A stretch of DNA of 11,677 bases from assembly GCA_002319925.1 (NCBI GenBank), contig DCFP01000190.1, positions 15,346 through 27,022 on the forward strand, in the 5' to 3' direction. This stretch comes from Holophagaceae bacterium UBA1801 (GTDB lineage Bacteria > Acidobacteriota > Holophagae > Holophagales > Holophagaceae). A program made the translations under genes and the position numbers. The notes under the pieces are model-generated. The model did no database searches and was not told where the DNA came from. It saw only the letters and a program-made list of their open reading frames with translations. The stretch's first letter is position 1, and every line of letters starts with the position of its first letter. Of this stretch, positions 1-8,100 are shown piece after piece.

Positions 1-528
1 GCCCTCAACGCCGCCATCGAGGCCGGGCGCGCGGGCGAGCACGGCAAGGGTTTCGCCGTGGTCGCCGCGGAGGTGCGCAAGCTCGCCGAACGGAGCCAAG
101 TGGCGGCGGAAGAAATCAGCCACCTCGCCTCGGGCAGCGTCAACCTTGCGGAGCGGGCGGGCAATCTGCTGGAAGCCATCGTGCCCTCCATCCAGAAGAC
201 CGCGGATCTGGTCATCGAGATCGCCGCCGCCTCCTCCGAACAGAATTCAGGCGTTATCCAGATCAATGGCGCTTTGAGCCAGATCAGCCAGGCCGTGCAA
301 CAGAACGCAGCAGCTTCCGAGGAACTGGCTTCCACGTCCGAAGAGGTGAGCGCCCAGGCGCAGGAACTCCAGTTCACCATGGAGTTCTTCACCCTCGCGG
401 GCCATGCCGCCAAGCCCCAGCAACCCGCCGCGCCCCAGCGCTCCATCGCCAAGGTTTCGGGGGATTGGAAGGGCACGAAGAACGCCTTTCCAAAACCGGT
501 TCTCGACCGGGAGTTCACCAAGTTCTGA
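1..528 (+). CDS. Methyl-accepting chemotaxis protein, C-terminal part (5' end outside window)
   Basis: This is the signalling end of a chemoreceptor, which passes ligand state to CheA/CheW at the membrane-proximal array. The frame is open from base 1 and begins inside the conserved hairpin tip (ALNAAIEAGRAGEHGKGFAV, then VAAEVRKLAERS), so the receptor starts upstream of the window and the GTG at 58 is an internal valine. After the tip comes the descending helix with Ala/Glu/Gln-rich heptads (EQNSGVIQINGAL, NAAASEELASTSEEVSAQAQ), where methylatable Glu/Gln pairs normally sit. The coiled coil ends near TMEFFTLAG. About 40 Pro/Ala/Lys-rich residues follow, ending in EFTKF. That terminus fits the loose x-aromatic-x-x-aromatic consensus of CheR/CheB tethering pentapeptides. 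The cheW gene starts 18 bases after the stop. The MCP identity is certain; the sensory input cannot be told from this fragment. Confidence 0.97.
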   Translation, partial: ALNAAIEAGRAGEHGKGFAVVAAEVRKLAERSQVAAEEISHLASGSVNLAERAGNLLEAIVPSIQKTADLVIEIAAASSEQNSGVIQINGALSQISQAVQQNAAASEELASTSEEVSAQAQELQFTMEFFTLAGHAAKPQQPAAPQRSIAKVSGDWKGTKNAFPKPVLDREFTKF

Positions 529-546
529 GGAGCGCGAGGCGACATC

Positions 547-1083
547 ATGGCCGAGTTGATGAAGTTTAATAAGCGGAAGACCCAGGTATCGGAAGGGGCC
601 ACCCAGGTGGAGGTCCGGAATCAGTTCCTGGCCTTCACCCTGGGCGGCGAGAGTTTCGCCATGGACACCCGCTGGGTCAAGGAGGTGATCCAGTTCACGG
701 GCCTCACGGAGGTTCCCCTCATGCCCCCCTTCATCCGCGGGGTGCTCAATCTGCGGGACTCGGTGGTGCCGGTCATCGATCTCTCCGTGCGCTTCGGCAA
801 ACCGCCCACGGAGACCGCGCGCCGAACCTGCGTGGTGATCCTGGAGATCCCTCGACGGGAGGACCGCGCCATCCTGGGCATCATGGTGGACAACGTCAGC
901 GAAGTCCTGGAACTGAGCGAGCACGATATCGAGCCGGCCCCGGCCTTCGGCAACCGCCTCCATTCAGAGTTCATCCAAGGGGTCGGAAAGATCGGCGGAA
1001 AATTCATCATCGTGTTGAATGTCCAGCAGGTCCTGTCCGACGAGGAAATGGACGCCCTCGCGCCGGAGCATGAGGCGAGCTGA
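547..1083 (+). CDS. cheW: CheW coupling protein
   Basis: CheW is a cytoplasmic adaptor that links the receptor hairpin tip to the P5 domain of CheA. The 178-residue product carries one CheW (SH3-like double barrel) domain at roughly residues 25-168. Family signatures visible in order are FLAFTLGGESFAMDTRWVKE, the block RGVLNLRDSVVPVIDLSVRF, ILGIMVDNVSEVLEL, and the C-terminal GVGKIGGKFIIVLNVQQVL. About 20 residues before the domain form a charged N-terminal extension. The length is slightly above the usual 150-170. GAGG at 536-539 lies seven bases before the ATG and supports this start. The gene sits between the receptor and cheR and is very probably co-transcribed with both. A stand-alone coupling role is inferred from the single-domain layout; a CheV can be excluded because no receiver domain is fused. 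Confidence 0.96.
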   Translation: MAELMKFNKRKTQVSEGATQVEVRNQFLAFTLGGESFAMDTRWVKEVIQFTGLTEVPLMPPFIRGVLNLRDSVVPVIDLSVRFGKPPTETARRTCVVILEIPRREDRAILGIMVDNVSEVLELSEHDIEPAPAFGNRLHSEFIQGVGKIGGKFIIVLNVQQVLSDEEMDALAPEHEAS

Positions 1084-1137
1084 ATCCCTTCGGAATGCCA
1101 CTGCTCCCCCACCTACGGATTCAACTCATGCCTCACC

Positions 1138-1142
1138 AGGGA
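1138..1142 (+). promoter_or_regulatory. Ribosome binding site that sets the cheR start
   Basis: AGGGA lies six bases before the ATG at 1149. The earlier in-frame ATGs at 1095 and 1128 have no purine-rich site in front of them. The site also makes the encoded N terminus agree with the usual CheR length. Confidence 0.6.
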
Positions 1143-1148
1143 CACGCG

Positions 1149-1982
1149 ATGGCGGATACCAACGAAATGGCGCCTGGCGCAACCATCGCGATCACCGACG
1201 CCGAGTTCGCCAAGTTCCAGGCCTTCGTGCGGGAAACCACCGGTATCAATCTCACGGAGATCAAGAAAGCCCTGGTGGTGGCGCGTCTGGGCAACCGGGT
1301 GAGGTCGCGCAAGGCGCAGACCTTCGCCAAGTACTACAAGATCATCACGGATCCCGCGGAAGGCGAAGAGCTGCAGACCGCCATCGACCTGATCACCACC
1401 AACGAGACTTCCTTCTTCCGGGAACCCAGTCACTTCGAGTTCATGAAGGAGTTCATCCGCAGCCTCCGCCCGCTGCCCCTACCGTTCCGGGTCTGGAGCG
1501 CGGCCAGTTCCTCGGGCGAAGAGGCCTACACCATCGCCATGGTCCTGGCCGATGTGATGGGTGGCGCGGAGTGGGAAGTGGTGGGAACCGATATCAGCAC
1601 CCGGGTCCTGGAAAGGGCGCGCCAGGGGCTCTATCCCCTGGAGCGGACGAACACCATCCCCAAGGACTACCTGCATCGCTTCTGCCTCAAGGGTAAGGAT
1701 CACTACGAAGGGATGGCCTTGGTAAGCAAATCCCTCCGGGACCGCGTCACCTTCGCGCAGGTGAACCTTTGCCGCCCTTTGCCGGAGCTGGGGAAATTCG
1801 ATCTCATCTTCCTCCGCAACATCCTCATCTACTTCAATCAGGAGCAGAAGCAGCTGGTCGTTGAATCGATCATCACCAAAATGAAACCCCACTCCCTGTT
1901 GATCGTCGGGCATTCTGAAAGCCTGAACGGCGTGTCCAGCCGCATCACGGCCATGCGCCCCACGGTGTATCATGCCCTCTAA
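1149..1982 (+). CDS. cheR: CheR chemoreceptor glutamate methyltransferase
   Basis: CheR transfers methyl groups from S-adenosylmethionine to glutamates of the receptor, the slow adaptation step opposed by CheB. From the ATG at 1149 the protein has 277 residues, the normal family length. The N-terminal helical domain (about 10-80) contains FVRETTGINL. The methyltransferase domain follows: NETSFFRE at 85-92, the SAM-binding stretch WSAASSSGEEAY ending at 126, GTDIS at 146-150, and the signature FLRNILIYF near 221-229, then IVGHSESL near the end. A segment like the E. coli beta-subdomain (FCLKG...HYEGMALV) is present; in E. coli that subdomain binds the receptor pentapeptide. The frame is open from an ATG at 1095, but the ribosome site favours 1149. 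The 3' end overlaps cheD1 by 11 bases, which implies translational coupling. Confidence 0.95.
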   Translation: MADTNEMAPGATIAITDAEFAKFQAFVRETTGINLTEIKKALVVARLGNRVRSRKAQTFAKYYKIITDPAEGEELQTAIDLITTNETSFFREPSHFEFMKEFIRSLRPLPLPFRVWSAASSSGEEAYTIAMVLADVMGGAEWEVVGTDISTRVLERARQGLYPLERTNTIPKDYLHRFCLKGKDHYEGMALVSKSLRDRVTFAQVNLCRPLPELGKFDLIFLRNILIYFNQEQKQLVVESIITKMKPHSLLIVGHSESLNGVSSRITAMRPTVYHAL

Positions 1983-2511
1983 ACATCCTCCGACCTTTTA
2001 CCTCAATCCAGGCGAGTATCGTTTCGGCAAGGACCGAATGCGATTCCGGACCATCCTGGGTTCCTGCGTGTCCGTCACCTTCTGGCATCCGGAGCAGCGG
2101 GTCGGCGCCATGTGCCACTACCTGCTGCCCACGCGCGCGCCAGAAACAACCGCAAGTCCTGATGGCCGATATGGTGATGAAGTCCTTACCTGCATTGCTA
2201 GCCACTTTCGCCGTCTGGGCCTCCAGCCTCAGGAATTCCACGTGAAGCTCTTCGGCGGCGGGAACATGTTCCCGGCCATCCAGAACTCTGCCTGCTTCAA
2301 CATCGGCGAGAAGAACGTGGACATGGGCCGGACGACTCTCGAGAGCGCGGGATTCACGATCCAGAAAGAGGACGTGGGGTGTTGCCTGCACCGCACGGTG
2401 GTGTTCGATGTCGAAACCGGGCATGTTTGGGTCCGCCGCAGCCCTAGCAAAGGTGGGACAAAGTGCACTCACAAACCCGATAAAAGGTCCCCGCGCCTGC
2501 CCCGTCCCTGA
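1972..2511 (+). CDS. cheD: CheD chemoreceptor glutamine deamidase, first copy
   Basis: CheD converts specific receptor glutamines to glutamates, and in several bacteria also partners with the CheC phosphatase. The 179-residue product shows the family core: YLNPGEYRFG, then RTILGSCVSVTFW with the catalytic cysteine at 32, GAMCHYLLP with the catalytic histidine at 49, and later VKLFGGGNMF. The 17-residue Cys-His spacing matches the Cys27/His44 pair known from Thermotoga CheD, so the enzyme looks active. The ATG lies inside the end of cheR and has no clear ribosome site of its own, so coupling is likely. A basic tail of about 25 residues (KGGTKCTHKPDKRSPRLPRP) extends beyond the domain and has no counterpart in the second copy. 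No cheC is seen nearby. Confidence 0.95.
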   Translation: MPSKHPPTFYLNPGEYRFGKDRMRFRTILGSCVSVTFWHPEQRVGAMCHYLLPTRAPETTASPDGRYGDEVLTCIASHFRRLGLQPQEFHVKLFGGGNMFPAIQNSACFNIGEKNVDMGRTTLESAGFTIQKEDVGCCLHRTVVFDVETGHVWVRRSPSKGGTKCTHKPDKRSPRLPRP

Positions 2512-2519
2512 ATCCCCTT

Positions 2520-3053
2520 ATGGAACCGGATTTCACCCCCAAAGATGTCTTCCTCCACCCGGGGGAATACGCGTTTGGCGATGCCCAGACCCGCATCCGC
2601 ACGCTATTGGGCTCCTGCGTGGCCATCACCTTCTGGCATCCGGAGCACTGCATCGGTGCCATGTGTCACTACCTGCTGCCCACGCGGCCATCGGCGAAAA
2701 CCGGCCTCCACGGCCACTATGCGGAGGAAGTGATCCCCACCATCGCCGCCAAGTTCGGGGAACTGAATCTCCCTTCGAAGGAGTTTCAGGTGAAGATGTT
2801 CGGGGGCAGCAACATGTTTCCGAACCTTTCCCTGGATGAGGTGTTGACCATCGGAGCCAAGAACATCTACATGGGCGAACGACTGCTCAACGAACTTGGG
2901 TTCAGCGTGGCGAGTTCCGATCTGGCGGGCAAGAAGCAGCGCATGGTGATCTTCGAACTCTGGAGCGGTGATGTGTGGGTGAGGCAGGGCCGCGGAACGG
3001 GCGATGACCCCTCCCTGGGCGAGCCCTTCAAACCGCGAAAGAGGCCATCATGA
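2520..3053 (+). CDS. cheD: CheD chemoreceptor glutamine deamidase, second copy
   Basis: This is a second complete CheD, 177 residues, beginning eight bases after the stop of the first. Catalytic cysteine 33 lies in RTLLGSCVAITFW and histidine 50 in GAMCHYLLP, with the same 17-residue spacing; VKMFGGSNMF follows. By eye the two copies share about half their residues over the domain, most strongly around the active site and least in the C-terminal third, where this copy has TIGAKNIYMGERLLNELGF. Both retain the catalytic pair, so neither is a decayed duplicate. They may act on different receptors or glutamines, or one may mainly bind a partner. No convincing ribosome site precedes the ATG, so translation probably depends on cheD1. 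The stop overlaps the cheB start as ATGA. Confidence 0.94.
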   Translation: MEPDFTPKDVFLHPGEYAFGDAQTRIRTLLGSCVAITFWHPEHCIGAMCHYLLPTRPSAKTGLHGHYAEEVIPTIAAKFGELNLPSKEFQVKMFGGSNMFPNLSLDEVLTIGAKNIYMGERLLNELGFSVASSDLAGKKQRMVIFELWSGDVWVRQGRGTGDDPSLGEPFKPRKRPS

Positions 3054-4132
3054 ACCGGTCCATCAAGGTGCTCATCGTGGACGACTCGGCGGTGGTCCGC
3101 CAGGTCCTCACCGAGAACCTCGGCAAGGCCCACGATATCCAGATCCTGGGCCACGCCATCGATCCCATCTTCGCCATGGCCAAGATGGAAAAGGAATGGC
3201 CCGATGTCGTCATCCTGGACGTGGAAATGCCCCGCATGGACGGCATCACCTTCCTGCGCAGGATCATGGCCGAGCGGCCCACGCCCGTGATCATCTGCTC
3301 ATCTCTCACGAGCAAGGGCGCGGAAACCACCATGCAGGCCCTGGCGGCGGGAGCCTTCACCATCTTCACCAAGCCCACCCTGGGCGTGAAGAACTACCTT
3401 GAGGACGCATCGGAGGATCTCATCGCGGCCGTGCGCGCCGCGGCCGGAGCGCGCATGTCGCGCCTGCCCAAGACCCCAGCCCAGGCTAGGCCCGCCCCGC
3501 AACCCGGCCCGGTCGCCGCAAAACTCAGTGCCGACGCGGTGCTTGCCCCCGGCGTGGAGGCCATGATCACCACGACGGAGACCTTCACCGCCATCGGAAC
3601 CTCCACAGGCGGGACCCAGGCCCTCGAGTTCGTGCTCTCCGCCCTGCCCCGCACCTGCCCTGGCATCGTGGTGGTCCAGCACATGCCCGAGAAGTTCACG
3701 GCGGCCTTCGCGGAACGCCTGGACAAGCTCTGCGAGATCGAGGTACGGGAAGCGGTTTCCGGAGACCGCGTGCTGCCCGGCCGGGCCCTGATCGCTCCCG
3801 GAGGCAGGCACATGCTGGTGAAACGCAGCGGCGCGCAATATACCGTGGAGATCCTCAGCGCGCCCCCCGTGAACCGCCACTGCCCTTCCGTGGACGTCCT
3901 GTTCCGTTCCGCCGCGAAGTACGGCGGGCGCAACGCCAGGGGCGTCATCATGACGGGCATGGGCGACGACGGCGCCCGGGGCCTGCTGGAAATGCGGCAG
4001 GCCGGTGCCCATACCATCGCCCAGGACGAGGAATCCTGCATCGTGTTCGGCATGCCCAAGGAAGCCATCAAGCTCGGTGCCGCGGAGCGCATCGCCTCGC
4101 TGCAAGAGATCCCGGTGCTGATCGCAGGTTGA
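3050..4132 (+). CDS. cheB: CheB receptor methylesterase/deamidase, response regulator
   Basis: CheB removes methyl groups from receptor glutamates and can deamidate glutamines. It is switched on when CheA phosphorylates its receiver domain. The 360-residue protein has the standard layout. The receiver covers about 5-125: acidic pair Asp11/Asp12, phospho-acceptor Asp57 in ILDVEMPRMDG, CSSLTSKGAE, and Lys108 in FTKP. A Pro/Ala-rich linker covers about 138-170. The methylesterase domain follows, with catalytic Ser185 in GTSTGGTQAL, His211 in VVQHMPEKFT, and Asp307 in MTGMGDDGA. Spacings of 26 and 96 residues equal those of the Ser164/His190/Asp286 triad of Salmonella CheB, so activity is expected. 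AAAGAGG at 3038-3044 precedes the ATG. The start overlaps cheD2 by four bases, joining esterase and deamidase in one transcript. Confidence 0.96.
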   Translation: MNRSIKVLIVDDSAVVRQVLTENLGKAHDIQILGHAIDPIFAMAKMEKEWPDVVILDVEMPRMDGITFLRRIMAERPTPVIICSSLTSKGAETTMQALAAGAFTIFTKPTLGVKNYLEDASEDLIAAVRAAAGARMSRLPKTPAQARPAPQPGPVAAKLSADAVLAPGVEAMITTTETFTAIGTSTGGTQALEFVLSALPRTCPGIVVVQHMPEKFTAAFAERLDKLCEIEVREAVSGDRVLPGRALIAPGGRHMLVKRSGAQYTVEILSAPPVNRHCPSVDVLFRSAAKYGGRNARGVIMTGMGDDGARGLLEMRQAGAHTIAQDEESCIVFGMPKEAIKLGAAERIASLQEIPVLIAG

Positions 4133-4182
4133 ACGGCAATCGAGCGCTTTTTTCCGGGCCCGCCTTGGGCCACACTAGAGCC

Positions 4183-4992
4183 ATGCTCCCGATCTTCCTC
4201 GTCCCTGCCCTGATCCAGGCTCTTCCGGCCCTCCCTTCGGGATTCACGATCCCCGACGGTCTCCGGATCAAGGAAGGCACCCTGCAGGTCTTTCCATACG
4301 ACGTGGAGACCTTCGATGTGCTGAAGACGCTGGAACAGGCGCCCCTGCACGTTCAGGTGAAGGGCAAGACGTGGCGCTTCATGCTCGAATCCTCCGGCGT
4401 GCGGCAAGGAATCCTCTCGCTCCAGCAGAAACTGCGGCCCGTGATGGATGCCAATGGCTGGACCTGGAAGTGGGAACAGCGGGGGGTCGCGCAGCGAGTA
4501 TCGGGAAGCCAGGAGACCTGGATCAAGATCGCTCCCTCGGGCGGCGCCGCCCTACAGATCGTGCTCATCCAGCCGGGCCTGCCTCGCACCATCAAGCTCC
4601 AGGCACCGGGAAAGGTGCCGGAGATCCCCACGCCAGACGGCGATTTCGCCTACGTCACACCATGGCCTGGCGCGCAGCTCGTGACCTCGGCGGATAGCCA
4701 ATCCCCCGTGGGCGTCGATCTCGGCGGCGGCAACCAGACCATCATGATCGTGAACTGGATCGAGAAGGAATACTCGCTCCCGGATCCCCCCTCGGGCATT
4801 GAATTCGTGACGGCCTACCGCATGGCCCTGGAGTCCCTCGGCTGGGAAATCGAGGGCGATCTGCACGGCAGCCTCGTGCAGCTCCAGGCCATCTACCTCA
4901 AGGATGACCGGGATATCCGCCTCACCCTGCGGCTCGTGGGAAACGCCATGGCGATTTCCGTGGCGGACGTGGGTCTGCAGAAACCCAAGTAG
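4183..4992 (+). CDS. Secreted protein of unknown function with two related C-terminal-type modules
   Basis: I do not recognise a named family. From the ATG at 4183 the product has 269 residues and opens with a short hydrophobic stretch, MLPIFLVPALIQALPALPSG, which looks like a Sec signal peptide, so it is probably periplasmic. The rest seems to hold two helix-then-sheet units. The first centres on LRPVMDANGWTWKWEQ followed by WIKIAP and LQIVLIQPG. The second is AYRMALESLGWEIEGDLHG followed by IYLKDDRDIRLTLRL and AISVADVG. The second unit resembles, from memory, the region before the OmpA domain in some acidobacterial outer-membrane proteins, but no OmpA domain is present here. The gene starts 50 bases after cheB on the same strand. 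The frame also opens at a TTG at 4129 overlapping the cheB stop, but the signal peptide favours 4183. A chemotaxis role is not supported. Confidence 0.8.
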   Translation: MLPIFLVPALIQALPALPSGFTIPDGLRIKEGTLQVFPYDVETFDVLKTLEQAPLHVQVKGKTWRFMLESSGVRQGILSLQQKLRPVMDANGWTWKWEQRGVAQRVSGSQETWIKIAPSGGAALQIVLIQPGLPRTIKLQAPGKVPEIPTPDGDFAYVTPWPGAQLVTSADSQSPVGVDLGGGNQTIMIVNWIEKEYSLPDPPSGIEFVTAYRMALESLGWEIEGDLHGSLVQLQAIYLKDDRDIRLTLRLVGNAMAISVADVGLQKPK

Positions 4993-5026
4993 TTCCGGGG
5001 CGCTTGATTACCCGTCCTGGACTTGA

Positions 5027-5129
5027 AACCGCGAAAGGCGCGAAAGCGCTTCGCGCTTGTGCGAAAAAATCCTAAAAGAGATTCTTCATTCCGCTTTCTC
5101 TTTCGCGATCATTCGCGCATTTCACGGTT
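5027..5129. repeat. REP-like imperfect inverted repeat between convergent genes
   Basis: The left arm 5027-5046 (AACCGCGAAAGGCGCGAAAG) pairs with the right arm 5110-5129 at 17 of 20 positions, with mismatches at 5032, 5037 and 5045. Inside the left half a tight hairpin, AAGCGC-TTC-GCGCTT, occupies 5044-5058. The centre (about 5062-5100) is A/T-rich. The element fills most of the 152-base gap between the stop of the secreted protein gene on the plus strand and the stop of the hybrid kinase gene on the minus strand. That position suits a bidirectional transcription end or a dispersed REP element. The pairing is seen directly; either role is inferred. Confidence 0.6.
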
Positions 5130-5144
5130 CTTTCTTCGCTTGAT

Positions 5145-8100
5145 TCAACCTGTATGATCGAGGATCTCCCGCAGCTTGAGGGAGAGTTCATTCATCGAGA
5201 AGGGCTTGGAGATCAGGCGCAGGCCTTCATCTAGGGGTCCCTGATCCGCGATCACGTCCGCCGCGTACCCGGACATGAACAGGATGGGAACATCGGGGCG
5301 CAGCAATGAAAGGCGCCGTCCCAGCTCGCGTCCGTTCATTCCCGGCATCACTACATCGATGAGGAACAAGTCGATCCTCTCGGCGCTCTCCTGCACGAAC
5401 TGGAGCGCCTTGGCCGGAAAACCCAGGCCTTGGACGTCATAGCCCAGTTCCCGGAGCATGGATTCACCCACGAACAGGAGAGCTTCCTCGTCCTCCACGA
5501 GCAGGATCTTTTCCCCCTGGCCCCGGCGGGGCGCGGCTTCCGGCGCCTGAAGAGGCGCACCGTCCACCTCTTCGTACTTGGGGAAGTAGACCCTGAAGAC
5601 CGTTCCAGCGCCCACCTGGCTCATCACCTGCACGAACCCGCCATTCTGCTGCGCGATCCCGAAAACCGTCGCCAGCCCAAGGCCCGTACCCTTTCCCGAT
5701 TCCTTGGTGGTGAAGAAGGGCTCGAAGATGTGTTCGAGCACTTCAGGCGGCATCCCGCTGCCGGAGTCGCTCACGGATAGGCACACGTAGGCGCCGGGCC
5801 GCGCCCCCAAGACGCCCGCGCAATCCAATTCCGTCCAGGTCGCATTGTCCGTCTCCAGACTGATCGTACCTATGCCGGTGATGGCATCCCGTGCGTTCAC
5901 GGTTAGGTTGGCGAGGATCTGATCAAGCTGCGCCGGGTCGATGCGGGTCCTCCACAATCCGATCCTGGGCGTGAGGACCAGCTTGATGTCTTCGCTCACG
6001 ATCCGGCCCAGCATCTTGACCATGTTGGAGACGGCGTCATTCAGATCCAGCACCTTGGGTGAAATGGCCTGGCGGCGGGCGAAGGCGAGGAGCTGCCGGG
6101 TGAGATCCGCCGATCGTTCCGCGGCCCTCTTGATCAACTGGATCTCGCCATGGAGGGGATCGGATGGAGGCACGCGGCCCAGGGCGAGTTCGGCGTTGCC
6201 TTCGATCACCTGCAGCATGTTGTTGAAATCGTGCGCCACGCCTCCCGCCAGGCGCCCGATGGATTCCAGTTTCTGGGCCTGCAGGAATTCGGCCTGGAGC
6301 TTCGACTTCTCCAACTCGCTCAGCTTGCGCTCGGTGATGTCCTGGATCGTGCCGAAACCAAAGGATGGCCTGCTTTCCCAGACCGGGCATACTTCCGCCT
6401 GCTGGCGGACCCATCTCACGTCACCGCCCACCAGGATCCGATGTTCCACCTCGAAGGGCGTCCCGGCCTTGGCGCGCTCCCACGCTCCGCGGACCTGCTC
6501 CTGGTCCTCCGCGTGCACCAATGAGAAAAGTTTCACCAGGTCCAGCGATTCTTCCTTCGAAAGGCCCAGGATACGGTAGGTTTCGTCGGAACAGACCATC
6601 TGTCCGTCCTCCACGGGAAGGCTCCAGCTGCCCACGTGGGCGATGGCCTGGGCGCGTTCCAGATTACGTTCGCTTTCCTGCAGGGCGATCTCCGCCTTTT
6701 TCTGCTCCGTGATGTTGTCGCTGACCACGACGAATTCGCCCGGAGCCGGCCGGTAAACGGAAAAGCTGAACCACATGTCCAGGCCCTTCAAGTAGTGCAC
6801 CCACCGCGCAGGTTCGCCGGTCAGCACGACCTGGCCGAACTTCTCGAGGGAGTCCGAATTCTCCTCGCGGTAGTTCGGAAGGACTTCGCCAACCCGTTTG
6901 CCAACGACACCGTACAGCCCCGTATTCTTTTCAAAGGCTGGATTGACCTCGAGGTACACGTAGTCCACGGGGAGGCCATTCTCGAAAATCATGCGGCAGC
7001 GCGCGACCGTGTTCATCATGTTCTCGAACAGGGATCGATAGCTGGCGTCCTTTTCCCTCATCGCCAGCTCGGCTGATTTGTGTTCGGTGATGTCCCGGGC
7101 GATTCCGAATAATCCTGTGATCTGCCCTTCTGGATCCCGGAGCGGCTGCGTGCTGGACTGAAAAGTGCGAGGCCCCAGCCTGGTGGTGAGCGTCCATTCC
7201 CCGGTGGTGGATTGACCCAACTCCAGCAGTTTGCGATTGGACGCCATCAGCCGTGCGGCCTCAGCGGCCGGGTAAATCGATCGGTCATCGTGCCCGATCA
7301 CTTCCTCGAGGTTCTTGCCCACGAAGCGCAGCCCCTGCTGGTTGTAGAAAAGATAGCGGCCTTGCAGATCCTTGGCGAAGATGACGTCCGTGGACGCATG
7401 GGTAATGGCGTCCAGGAGCTGCAGGGCCCGCAGTTTCTCTTCCTGAGTCCTGATCAAGGCCCGGCGCTCCGAATCGTCGCGGAAGGCCACGACGATCCCG
7501 AGCGGGGGACCTTTCCTCAAACGGATCGGCGAGACGCTGTGCAGGATCGGGGTTTCTCGCCCCTCGCGGGAGATCAGCAGGGTATGGCTGGAGGCACCAA
7601 TACCCCCGCTCGCGGCCATTGCTTGCCGCACGGGATCTTCCGCAGGCTGGCGGGTGAGTTCGTCCACGATGCGGAAGATGATTCCAAGCGGCTGCCCACT
7701 GGCCTCCTGGCTGGACCAGCCCGCGATGCGTTCCGCCGCAGGATTGAGGAACCGGATCCGTCCCGTCGTGTCTGCCGTGATCACGGCGTCGCCGATGCTT
7801 TCGAGGGTGACCACCTGCAGACGCCACTGGGCTTCCAGCTGGCGCCTGGAGCGATGGAAGACCTCGCTGAGAAGGCTCACCAGCAAACCATTGGCCAGCA
7901 GGAACCCAAACTGCAGTTGATCGAATGGGTGCTCGATCCCCAGGGAATGGACTGGGGGAATGATGAAGTAGTCCACGGCCAGCCCCGCGACCAGGGTCGA
8001 GACAAGGCCTGGGCCAATACCTCCGATGAAGGCGCTCAGGATGACGGGAAACATGAACAGGATGAGCAGGGGGCGGTCGCCGAAGGGTATCGCGATGGAC

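Noticed and set aside
58..528. A GTG at 58 as the start of a short 156-residue protein
   Set aside because: The same frame is open from base 1 and already encodes the conserved MCP hairpin tip, so this is an internal valine of a gene that begins outside the window.
4157..4171. GGCCC-GCCTT-GGGCC hairpin after cheB as a terminator
   Set aside because: The stem is only five base pairs, no T run follows, and the next gene starts 12 bases later on the same strand.
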